DNA of 46,884 nt, taken from positions 39,386 through 86,269 of the forward strand of contig DBXF01000061.1 of NCBI GenBank assembly GCA_002309295.1. Reading direction: 5' to 3'. This document shows, one piece after another, positions 16,232-23,027 of the stretch (position 1 is the stretch's first letter; each line of letters starts with the position of its first letter). The translations under genes were made by a program, and so were the position numbers. The notes under the pieces were generated by a model, which saw only the letters and a list, made by a program, of their open reading frames with translations, had not been told where the DNA came from and made no database searches. Source of the DNA: Bacteroidales bacterium UBA1219. GTDB taxonomy: Bacteria > Bacteroidota > Bacteroidia > Bacteroidales > P3.

Positions 16232-17107
16232 ATGGAAGATACTCAAAAATTTTGTAAAGAGGTGCTTGAGAAATACACCCAATGGCAATGCCAAAACGAG
16301 GAAAACCTGATTATAGTGGAAAACGGCCTCTTGTCGAGCGACTGGGAGACATTGTTGGCGAGGGAGAAAGGAAAGACTGTTGCCGAGGAGGATCGTTATG
16401 CCAGAGCCCGCAAGCTGGTGCAGCAGGTGCACGACCTTGTGCAACAGAGCGGTATCCGCTTGGGCGAGAAATATATTGTGGAGCAAAACTCCTTGCAGGA
16501 CCCCGGCATCGACTACTTGTCGTTGGAGGCGGAGGCCTTCAAAAACAGAGTGGCTTATGATCAAAACCAGATTTCGGCCAATCCGGCAGTATATTACCCC
16601 AAGGGAGGCTGCGTGGGGAATGTGGTTGAGTTTGAATGTATTGCCGAGAAACGCTTTCGCCTTACGCACACGGCGGAGGGGAGCGAAGAGGCAAGGTGGG
16701 TTTTCAAGGGATTGAAACTGTGTATAAAGGTTGTGGCTCTAAGCAAATATGGCGCAGTTCCATACGAAGAGTGTTTCCATCTTAGCTCCGAAACCGACTC
16801 GGCGGCGAAAGTGTTGGAACAGTTCCGCAGCGGCTTCTTGGACCGCGAGGGCTATGTGCTGCGTCCCATCACCGAGAAGGAGAATGCAGTGTTCCTTACC
16901 GTGGAGCCCGACGAATATTATCTCGACAGCAGGCTCGGGGCAGTAATGCTAGGCCCTTTTGAGCGCTACAGGTTGGAAAAAGAGATTGCAGAATGTTTTT
17001 ACGACGACGAGACGGATAGTTACATCCCGCTGGTCCGTACCATCCCCTTGTGTCGTTTCGACTGGGCTATGCGACCAATGGACCCAAGCATTTTTGAGGA
17101 CGATTGA
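16232..17107 (+). CDS. Protein of unknown function (291 aa)
   Basis: I do not recognise a family. The protein is acidic and soluble, with no signal peptide or membrane segment. Residues 1-75 are mostly helical and charged (EKGKTVAEEDRYARARKLV). The middle has strand-like stretches (GNVVEFECIAEKRFRL, LCIKVVALSKYG) and the end is rich in Tyr, Asp and Glu (EPDEYYLDSRLG, CFYDDETDSYIPLVR). It lies between the WG-repeat and SprT-like genes, with short gaps and the same direction, so it is probably in the same operon. Confidence 0.7.
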   Translation: MEDTQKFCKEVLEKYTQWQCQNEENLIIVENGLLSSDWETLLAREKGKTVAEEDRYARARKLVQQVHDLVQQSGIRLGEKYIVEQNSLQDPGIDYLSLEAEAFKNRVAYDQNQISANPAVYYPKGGCVGNVVEFECIAEKRFRLTHTAEGSEEARWVFKGLKLCIKVVALSKYGAVPYEECFHLSSETDSAAKVLEQFRSGFLDREGYVLRPITEKENAVFLTVEPDEYYLDSRLGAVMLGPFERYRLEKEIAECFYDDETDSYIPLVRTIPLCRFDWAMRPMDPSIFEDD

Positions 17108-17160
17108 ACGAAGTTTTATCAAAGTCGGCAAAGCAAATAGTATAAATTAAAATAAAGGAA

Positions 17161-17583
17161 ATGATTGTAACAGAAGAAATTATCGCGGAGAAATTTGCAG
17201 AGTACAACATAATGTATTTCAACTACGAGTTGCCAACACCACGTTTCGGGTTATTGAAAAGTTATCGTACATGTGGTTATTTTTCTTGTAAGAAAGAAAA
17301 GGGAAAACGTCGTGTCAAACAGCAACAAATTGACATTTCAGTTTATTATGATTGGGATGAGAAGGATTTAAGGGATATTATCGTTCACGAAATGGTGCAT
17401 TATTATTTGAGATACAATCACATCGACGACAACGTTTCCCACGGCGAGGCGTTCCACGCAATGGCGAAAGAAATGAACGAGAAATACGGTCTGAACATCA
17501 CGGAAAGGGTGAACACCCTCAATTTCAAAAGAGCGCCCAACGCACCGAAGATTTCGTGGTTCTTTGCACATTATTTTGGGTGA
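17161..17583 (+). CDS. SprT-like zinc metallopeptidase
   Basis: 140 residues, a stand-alone SprT-like domain. The zinc site is clear: HEMVHYY (His76, Glu77, His80) with the downstream His of the SHGEAFHAMAKEMN segment (His94/His99). The opening FNYELPTPRFGLLKSYRTCGYFS is also typical of the family. SprT/Spartan relatives include DNA-protein crosslink proteases, but bacterial stand-alone members are largely uncharacterised. Expected to be cytoplasmic, and third in the WG-repeat operon. The C-terminus lacks the zinc ribbon found in larger SprT proteins. Confidence 0.88.
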   Translation: MIVTEEIIAEKFAEYNIMYFNYELPTPRFGLLKSYRTCGYFSCKKEKGKRRVKQQQIDISVYYDWDEKDLRDIIVHEMVHYYLRYNHIDDNVSHGEAFHAMAKEMNEKYGLNITERVNTLNFKRAPNAPKISWFFAHYFG

Positions 17584-17617
17584 AAAAATATTGTTACATT
17601 TTAAAAATTAAATAGTT

Positions 17618-17911
17618 ATGACGGTTTTAAAATATTACATTATCGGAGTTCTGGTCTGTTTTCTGATTTCGTTGCTGTTCGAGCATCTCTATTTCGGCAA
17701 CGGCCGTGCCGGCACGGTGAAACTTAGTACGATAGGTGCGGACTTCCTTTTCTCGCTCCTTTCGTGGTTGGGAGTGCTGGGGACGGCTTTCCTTTTCGTG
17801 TCCGAATGGTACTGCGGTTTCGACCAACGCGGCGTGGGCGAGAGTCTGTACGAATACGAGGAAAAACTGAAAGAGCAGAAGCGAAACGAGGAGAAGGAAA
17901 AACGTGATTGA
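17618..17911 (+). CDS. Small two-helix membrane protein
   Basis: 97 residues: two hydrophobic segments (YYIIGVLVCFLISLLF, about 6-21; a longer one about 43-63) joined by a Gly-rich loop, then a highly charged tail (YEYEEKLKEQKRNEEKEKRD). No family is recognised. Last gene of the WG-repeat operon, 34 bp after the SprT-like gene. A membrane anchor or partner for the other products is possible but unsupported. Confidence 0.7.
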   Translation: MTVLKYYIIGVLVCFLISLLFEHLYFGNGRAGTVKLSTIGADFLFSLLSWLGVLGTAFLFVSEWYCGFDQRGVGESLYEYEEKLKEQKRNEEKEKRD

Positions 17912-17984
17912 AAAAGGCAAACAGGTGATTATAAGGCCGGCGTTGTGATTTTGGCATTTCAATAATCTTTTTTTTCTTAAACTC

Positions 17985-18015
17985 TTTGCCAATTCGGACA
18001 AAAGTATTATATTTG
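17985..18015 (+). promoter_or_regulatory. Promoter for NADAR gene 1
   Basis: TTTG (17985-17988), 19 bp, TATATTTG (18008-18015). The surrounding 17968-18025 is nearly a copy of 18613-18672 upstream of the ART gene, including TTAAACTCTTTGCC, ATTCGG and TTTGCCACGTTACC. Confidence 0.85.
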
Positions 18016-18040
18016 CCACGTTACCAAAAATTCTAAGCCA

Positions 18041-18607
18041 ATGAAAGACAAAATCCAAGAGTTGCTTACTATGGACCTGGGTGTGCTGAATCTCGATTCG
18101 GAGGACACCTACGTCAAAAAAGGGGCAGTCCTGTTTTCGTGGCCCAAACGTAACCGTTACCGCGTGCTCAGCAACTACTACCCCTGCCAGTTCACAGTGG
18201 GTGGCCTCACTTTCCACAGCGTGGAGCAGTATTACCATTTCAAACGCCTGTCGGTGCAGCGTTACATCGACAAACTGATGTCCTACACCGGCGATGACAA
18301 TGCCAAATGGTGTTACAGGTACGTCCGCAACCCCGCGGTGAAACGCACTGTGGAGATGGACAAGCAAAAACGTTGGCAATACATCTGGGAAGGCCTTGTG
18401 TACAAAACCACAGTGTGTCCCGAGTTCGTGGATAGGCTCCTTGAGTCGGGCGATAAAACCATAGTGGAGCATATAACTTGGAACGCCCGCGGCGACATCT
18501 TCGGTGCCAAGGAGGTGTCGGAAACCGAACGCGACACGCTTGTAGGTTACAACGCCCTCGGCAAGATGCTTATGTTCCTGCGCCAGTGGCTGAGGGAAAA
18601 CCGGTAG
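18041..18607 (+). CDS. NADAR-family protein (YbiA-like), copy 1
   Basis: 188 residues. NADAR signatures: VLSNYYPCQF (43-51), LTFHSVEQYYHFKRL (56-70, with the conserved Glu) and the end YNALGKMLMFLRQWL. The usual WG loop near the C-terminus is replaced by DIFGAKE, so this is a divergent member. NADAR proteins act on ADP-ribosyl/NAD-related N-glycosides; some are reported to remove ADP-ribose from guanine as antitoxins to DarT1-like toxins, and YbiA is linked to riboflavin intermediates. The neighbouring ART/NADAR pair shares a duplicated promoter, pointing to a shared role in ADP-ribosylation rather than vitamin metabolism. Confidence 0.87.
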   Translation: MKDKIQELLTMDLGVLNLDSEDTYVKKGAVLFSWPKRNRYRVLSNYYPCQFTVGGLTFHSVEQYYHFKRLSVQRYIDKLMSYTGDDNAKWCYRYVRNPAVKRTVEMDKQKRWQYIWEGLVYKTTVCPEFVDRLLESGDKTIVEHITWNARGDIFGAKEVSETERDTLVGYNALGKMLMFLRQWLRENR

Positions 18608-18631
18608 GGCGATTTTTTTTCTGTTAAACTC

Positions 18632-18662
18632 TTTGCCGATTCGGGAAAAATCATTATCTTTG
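18632..18662 (+). promoter_or_regulatory. Promoter for the ART-NADAR pair
   Basis: TTTG (18632-18635), 19 bp including CCGATTCGG, TATCTTTG (18655-18662). It is a near copy of the NADAR 1 promoter 647 bp upstream. Confidence 0.85.
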
Positions 18663-18710
18663 CCACGTTACCGACAGGAGGAAGATTGCAAATAATTAAA
18701 AATCAGAAAA

Positions 18711-19265
18711 ATGGATAAATTCTATCACGGTTCGTCGAAATTGTTTGACAAGTTCGATCTGTCGCACGCCTTCGAGGGTGCGGGCAGGTGTAAATTCGGC
18801 TTCGGCATCTATGTGACATCGGTTTACGGCACCGCCGCCCATTATTCCGCTGCCAAGGGTGCGGAGCACAACTATGTTTACACTGTGGAGGTCCCTGAGC
18901 TGAAGGAGGGCAACTATATCGCCTACAAACAGCCGGTTCATCCCTCCATTGTGGAGGCTGTGGCCAAAAAGCTGGGCTGCACCATCCCCGACAAGGCTGT
19001 GGCCGACGCCAAGTATTTCCGTGAATTCATAGAAAGCCAATTCGACAAGAAACGCACCATCGCCGCCATGCGCCAAGCCGCGGAGCTGCTCCATTCGGTG
19101 GGCGTGTGTTGCATCATCTGGCCGCATAACTGGAAAAAAGGTTATGAGGGCGTTGTCAACCGTGCCATCTTTAGCGATGCCGACATACGCATCACCGCCA
19201 TCGACGAGGTGGAACTCGACAGAGAAGAACATTTCAAATCCATAATCAAACAGATTAAGCCGTGA
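18711..19265 (+). CDS. ADP-ribosyltransferase-like protein (ART-PolyVal/DUF3990-like)
   Basis: 184 residues. The start FYHGSSKLFDKFDLS (His6) and RCKFGFGIYVTSVYGTAAHYS (Tyr34) match the NAD-binding His and Tyr strands of the H-Y-[E/D/Q] ADP-ribosyltransferase class, as in ART domains of phage polyvalent proteins and DUF3990. The third catalytic residue cannot be fixed by eye; IDEVELDREE near the end is a candidate. No signal peptide, so the target would be inside the cell. It overlaps the next gene, a NADAR protein, by 4 bp (GTGA), and its promoter is a copy of the one for NADAR 1. That fits a toxin-like transferase coupled to a de-ADP-ribosylating partner, but activity and target are inferred. 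Confidence 0.75.
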   Translation: MDKFYHGSSKLFDKFDLSHAFEGAGRCKFGFGIYVTSVYGTAAHYSAAKGAEHNYVYTVEVPELKEGNYIAYKQPVHPSIVEAVAKKLGCTIPDKAVADAKYFREFIESQFDKKRTIAAMRQAAELLHSVGVCCIIWPHNWKKGYEGVVNRAIFSDADIRITAIDEVELDREEHFKSIIKQIKP

Positions 19266-19795
19266 AAAATGTCGATAATATAAAGTTGTATTACCCCGAG
19301 TATTTCGGTTTTCAGAAATATCCGGCCGACCAGTGCGCCGTGGTGCACAAAATTGACGAAAAGTGGGGCGTTTTCTCAAACTTCGCTCATACTCCCATTG
19401 TGGATGACGGAGTGCTTTACGACACTTCGGAGCGACTCTTTCAGGTTAGCAAAATGAACTGCGAGGAGGCCCGTCGGCTGGTGTATGAAAAGAAAGGCAA
19501 TTGCAAAATGCCTGCCAGACATATTGCCAAAGCGCATCCCGAATGGATTCGCGACGACTGGGGAAAGGTGTTTATCGATGTGATGAAACGTTGTCTGGAC
19601 CTGAAATACGAGCAGAGCGAGGAGTTCCGTAAAGCCCTTGCCGAGAGCCATGGCTTGTATATCGTCGAGGATCAGACCACACACAGTCGCAAAACCGCCG
19701 ACTGTTGGGGTGTGAAACGTGTTGGCGACGAGTACGTGGGTCCCAATCTGCTAGGCCGCCTACTTATGGAGCTTCGCGAGAAACATAACCTCTAG
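19262..19795 (+). CDS. NADAR-family protein, copy 2
   Basis: 177 residues starting with GTG at 19262, inside the last codons of the ART-like gene (GTGA overlap), so translation is coupled. NADAR motifs are more canonical than in copy 1: WGVFSNFAHTPI (35-46), LYDTSERLFQVSKM (52-65), PEWIRDDWGKVF, DCWGVK and GPNLLGRLLMELR. Predicted to bind or cleave an ADP-ribose N-glycoside. The tight coupling to the ART gene makes it the best candidate for its antagonist (antitoxin). Copy 1 and copy 2 have diverged strongly, so the flanking arrangement is not a recent duplication of the coding region, although the promoters are near copies. Confidence 0.9.
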   Translation: MKNVDNIKLYYPEYFGFQKYPADQCAVVHKIDEKWGVFSNFAHTPIVDDGVLYDTSERLFQVSKMNCEEARRLVYEKKGNCKMPARHIAKAHPEWIRDDWGKVFIDVMKRCLDLKYEQSEEFRKALAESHGLYIVEDQTTHSRKTADCWGVKRVGDEYVGPNLLGRLLMELREKHNL

Positions 19796-19955
19796 GGGTG
19801 ACTTCTTTAATTAAAAGAAATTGAAAATTGTATAACTTCTAAAATGTTGATTTACTATGAGATATAACGGATTTTGCATTGGGTTGTCGGTATTCCGGTT
19901 CCGCTAACCACTGTTGTTCAGTGCTATAGCTGAAACGACGAAAATAATTCACCTC

Positions 19956-19991
19956 TGTACCGCGATGTGGTACAACCGTGTGTTATATTTG
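19956..19991 (+). promoter_or_regulatory. Operator-like palindrome TGTACC-N7-GGTACA with -7 box
   Basis: TGTACC-GCGATGT-GGTACA (19956-19974), 9 bp, then TATATTTGCA with -7 core 19984-19991. Architecture is identical to 15549-15514 on the other strand. It precedes a 41-codon ORF. The rest of 19796-19955 has no clear gene. Confidence 0.75.
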
Positions 19992-20013
19992 CAGTTATAA
20001 ATTGAAACGTACT

Positions 20014-20139
20014 ATGCTGTATAAATTTTTGAAATACAATGTGTTGTTGGTGAAAAACAGATTGGCTATGAGATTTGAAAATGCCAGAATTGCCTATTGC
20101 TATAGGTATAACATGAATAGAAATAAAAAATATTGTTAA
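20014..20139 (+). CDS. Small basic protein, 41 aa
   Basis: ATG at 20014, 23 bp after the -7 box, stop TAA at 20137-20139. The product is basic and aromatic (MLYKFLKYNVLLVKNRLAMR... ending NRNKKYC), with no clear membrane helix. The promoter/operator in front is the main support for this ORF being real; there is no recognisable family. It could instead be an untranslated RNA starting at the same promoter. Downstream, an inverted repeat GCGATTTAT/ATAAATCGC (20158-20166 with 20180-20188) could end or attenuate the transcript. Confidence 0.5.
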   Translation: MLYKFLKYNVLLVKNRLAMRFENARIAYCYRYNMNRNKKYC

Positions 20140-20219
20140 AAATTTGGTCGTCTGAAGGCGATTTATTATATTAGGCCTGATAAATCGCTGAGGGATAGTT
20201 TCTTGGGGCGGTCGTGCCT

Positions 20220-20247
20220 ATTATAATATATATTTATATATTATAAT
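20220..20247. promoter_or_regulatory. Perfect 28-bp A/T palindrome upstream of the sigma gene
   Basis: ATTATAATATATA, two central T residues, then its exact complement TATATATTATAAT, about 80 bp before the sigma start codon. It could be a regulator site or a cruciform-prone promoter region. I see no clear TTTG/TAnnTTTG pair for the sigma gene, so its promoter may lie here. Confidence 0.45.
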
Positions 20248-20326
20248 TACCAATCAGGGGGCGTCTCTTCTAGTGACAAACAAATTGTGCTGTAATTAAT
20301 TGATTAATAATTTAATATAATTTTAC

Positions 20327-21202
20327 ATGGCAAAAGAAATTAAAAAAAGCAGTTCTCAGTTCACCAATCGCGACAACCGTTCGTTCGACGATTACCTGAA
20401 AGACATCAACAAGTACCCCTTGCTCTCGCTCGAGGAGGAGGTGCGTCTTGCCCAGCGTGTCCGCCAAGGCGACAAGCTTGCCGAAGAGCGTCTGATAACC
20501 GCCAACCTGCGTTTCGTCATCACCGTGGCCAAGAGCTACCAAAACGAATTCGTCACGCTGCCCGACCTTATTTCCGCCGGCAACATGGGACTTATCAAGG
20601 CGGCACGCCGTTTCGACGAGACACGCGGTTTCAAGTTCATCTCCTACGCCTTGTGGTGGATACGTCAGAGCATACTCCAGACCATCACCAAGGAGGGACG
20701 TTTTGTGTCGCTGCCCGCCAACAAGCAGAATTTCATGGCCAAGTACGCCAAGGTCGTGTCCCGACTGGAGCAGGAGCTCGAGCGCACGCCCTCCCGTGCC
20801 GAGATAGCCAAGGAAATGGACATCGACGAGAGCTATCTTGCAAAAATGTTGCAGGGGGTGGACAAGCCCTGTTCGCTCGACGCGCCCATTAACGACGACG
20901 AGGACTCTTACCGCATCGACACCGTCGCCGACAGCTCCGAGCCCTCTCCCGACGACGAACTCATGCGCGAGTCGCTCTGCACCGACGTCGCCGGACTTCT
21001 GGCCCAGCTCCCGGCCCAGCAGCGCGAGGTGGTGGAAATGTCCTTCGGCATCGGCGGCAACAGAGCGCAGAGCCTCGAGGAGATAGCCATGCGCAAGGGC
21101 CTCACCCGCGAGAGAGTGCGCCAGATAAAGACAAAAGCCATGGCCCGCCTGCGCCATATCACCGACGGCGAGTCGTTTGGCGATTACCTGCAACGTGCGT
21201 AA
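20327..21202 (+). CDS. RpoD-family sigma factor paralogue
   Basis: 291 residues, a sigma-70 factor with regions 1.2 to 4.2 and no long non-conserved region: SLEEEVRLAQRVRQGD (1.2), LPDLISAGNMGLIKAARRFDE, FKFISYALWWIRQSILQTI (2.3-2.4), and SLEEIAMRKGLTRERVRQIK (4.2). It resembles the Bacteroidota primary sigma but differs in the N-terminus, in region 3 and in many otherwise fixed residues (for example GRFVSLPANKQNFMAKYAK where the primary factor usually has a RIVRLP-type segment). I therefore read it as an additional group 2-like sigma. It heads an operon with an AAA ATPase (55-bp gap) and two proteins of unknown function, so it may direct transcription of a special regulon. Confidence 0.88.
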   Translation: MAKEIKKSSSQFTNRDNRSFDDYLKDINKYPLLSLEEEVRLAQRVRQGDKLAEERLITANLRFVITVAKSYQNEFVTLPDLISAGNMGLIKAARRFDETRGFKFISYALWWIRQSILQTITKEGRFVSLPANKQNFMAKYAKVVSRLEQELERTPSRAEIAKEMDIDESYLAKMLQGVDKPCSLDAPINDDEDSYRIDTVADSSEPSPDDELMRESLCTDVAGLLAQLPAQQREVVEMSFGIGGNRAQSLEEIAMRKGLTRERVRQIKTKAMARLRHITDGESFGDYLQRA

Positions 21203-21257
21203 ATTTAGTGTTAATTGTTGCCAATAATTCAAAGGAATTCATTATATTAGCCTAGTT

Positions 21258-23000
21258 ATGAACAAATTAAATAATGTAAATATGAAAAAAACTATTTCTA
21301 GAACAGCGTCTTACGACGAAAAAGAGTTGAAACAAGAACCCGCCAATCTGCTTTGCGGAATGAGAATAGTGCTGCAGCACGCCCAGGCTTCGCAGCTCAG
21401 CGACGAGTTTTTCAAGACTGTGGAGGTGCCCATGGCCTATCTCTGCGGCAGATTGAACCTTACACCGACACAGGTGACGTTTCTGGCCACCGTTCTGGAG
21501 GAGGCCGGACAAGTAATGTCGTTGTCCAACATCTCATCGTTTCTGCGTGTGAGCAATATCGACCTGCTGTCGAAAGGCGAGGAGCTGAACGACCTTGTCA
21601 ATCGCCGTATCTTGAAACAGGTAAAAAGCAGATTCCAAGAGGGTTATACAGTCCCTCGTGCGGTGGTGGAGGCTTTCAAACGCAACGTTGCTTACCAACA
21701 CCAGCTGCCATCCTTCAAAACCGACGACGAGCTTGCCATCCAGCTGGACAAAATGCTTTCGGATCTCGACAATCAAGTGCCGGCGGAGAAAGAGACCGAC
21801 ATTTTCGACAGGGATCTGAAAGAGGTGCTCGGCGCCAACGAGCATCTGCATTTGGCCAAGACCTTGCTCAATGCCTCCAAAAAGCTGACCGCCAAAGAGT
21901 TCCGTGTGCTGGTGCTTATGAGTATGTATTGGATTCGCGACGAAGAGGAGGAAGTGGAATCGCACAGCTTTGGCACTATGTTCAATAATTATATGGAGAA
22001 GAATCAGATTGTCAACGAGTTGCTGTCGGGAAAATCCGTTATGGTAAAGAAGAAAATGGTCGAGGTGGCCAAATCCGGCCCCGTCCTCTCGAGAGGGGTG
22101 TTCTCGCTCACGCCCGAATTCCGCAAGGCCCTTACTCCCGAAAGAAAGGAGACCGACGAGGGTGACGAAGCCGTCAGCGACCGTCTCACCCCGCACACCG
22201 GCATCGTGGCCAAGAATCTGTTTTACAATGCCGAAGCCGAGGGCGAAGTGGCACGTCTTAGAAACCTGCTCCATCCCGACAACCTGCACGGCGTGCACGA
22301 GCGTATGAAAGAGAGAGGCATGCGCGGCGGTTTCACCATACTGCTCTACGGTGGTCCCGGCACGGGCAAGACGGAGACTGTGCTGCAGCTGGCACGCGAG
22401 TGCGGACGCGACATCTTCCAAGTGGAGGTCAGCCAACTGCGCTCCAAGTGGTACGGCGAGAGCGAGAAACTGGTGAAAGGCGTTTTCGACGAATATCGCA
22501 GTATTGTGGCAAAGAGCAAGATAACGCCCATTATGTTCTTCAACGAGGCCGACGCCATCTTCAACCGCCGCATGGAAAACGCCCAGCGCTCCGTGGACAA
22601 AGGCGAGAACGCCCTGCAGAACATCATCCTTCAGGAAATGGAGACCCTCAACGGCATACTTATCGCCACCACCAACCTTCAGAAAAACCTCGACCCCGCT
22701 TTCGAACGCCGTTTTCTGTTCAAGCTGCATCTGGGCAAGCCCACCGCCGACGTCAAGGCGCGTATATGGCAGAGCATGCTCCCCGACCTTTCCGAAAACG
22801 AGGCACAGACGCTGGCCGACCAGTTCGACTTCAGCGGCGGACAGATAGAGAACATCGTGCGCAAACGCTTTATCGACGAGGTGCTCACCGGCAAACCCGT
22901 AGGCCTCGACCAGCTGCTGGAGCTCTGCAGAAACGAGAGCTACAGCAACACCAACGGCGGAGGCAATACCATCGGGTTCAGACTTCGCAACGCAAGCTAA
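21258..23000 (+). CDS. AAA ATPase with long unknown N-terminal region
   Basis: 580 residues. The C-terminal third is an AAA module: Walker A GGPGTGKTE near 365, Walker B PIMFFNEADAIF near 423 (Asn in place of the usual Asp before Glu, as in some chaperone-like AAA proteins), sensor ATTNLQ and FERRF arginine finger near 482, then a helical lid. The first 300 residues are helical and charged, without recognised domain, and probably select substrate or partner. The start is either 21258 or the second Met at 21282. Second gene of the sigma operon. A remodelling ATPase acting on DNA-bound or protein substrates is likely; the target is unknown. Confidence 0.85.
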   Translation: MNKLNNVNMKKTISRTASYDEKELKQEPANLLCGMRIVLQHAQASQLSDEFFKTVEVPMAYLCGRLNLTPTQVTFLATVLEEAGQVMSLSNISSFLRVSNIDLLSKGEELNDLVNRRILKQVKSRFQEGYTVPRAVVEAFKRNVAYQHQLPSFKTDDELAIQLDKMLSDLDNQVPAEKETDIFDRDLKEVLGANEHLHLAKTLLNASKKLTAKEFRVLVLMSMYWIRDEEEEVESHSFGTMFNNYMEKNQIVNELLSGKSVMVKKKMVEVAKSGPVLSRGVFSLTPEFRKALTPERKETDEGDEAVSDRLTPHTGIVAKNLFYNAEAEGEVARLRNLLHPDNLHGVHERMKERGMRGGFTILLYGGPGTGKTETVLQLARECGRDIFQVEVSQLRSKWYGESEKLVKGVFDEYRSIVAKSKITPIMFFNEADAIFNRRMENAQRSVDKGENALQNIILQEMETLNGILIATTNLQKNLDPAFERRFLFKLHLGKPTADVKARIWQSMLPDLSENEAQTLADQFDFSGGQIENIVRKRFIDEVLTGKPVGLDQLLELCRNESYSNTNGGGNTIGFRLRNAS

Positions 23001-23027
23001 TCAGTAATAATTAAAACATTGATAGAA

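Noticed and set aside
20327..21202. Calling the sigma factor the housekeeping RpoD
   Set aside because: Region 3 and the N-terminus differ clearly from the usual Bacteroidota primary sigma, and it sits in an accessory operon.
20312..21232. 306-codon minus-strand frame over the sigma gene
   Set aside because: It is antisense to an intact, well-conserved sigma factor, with low-complexity His/Leu/Gly content typical of a shadow frame.
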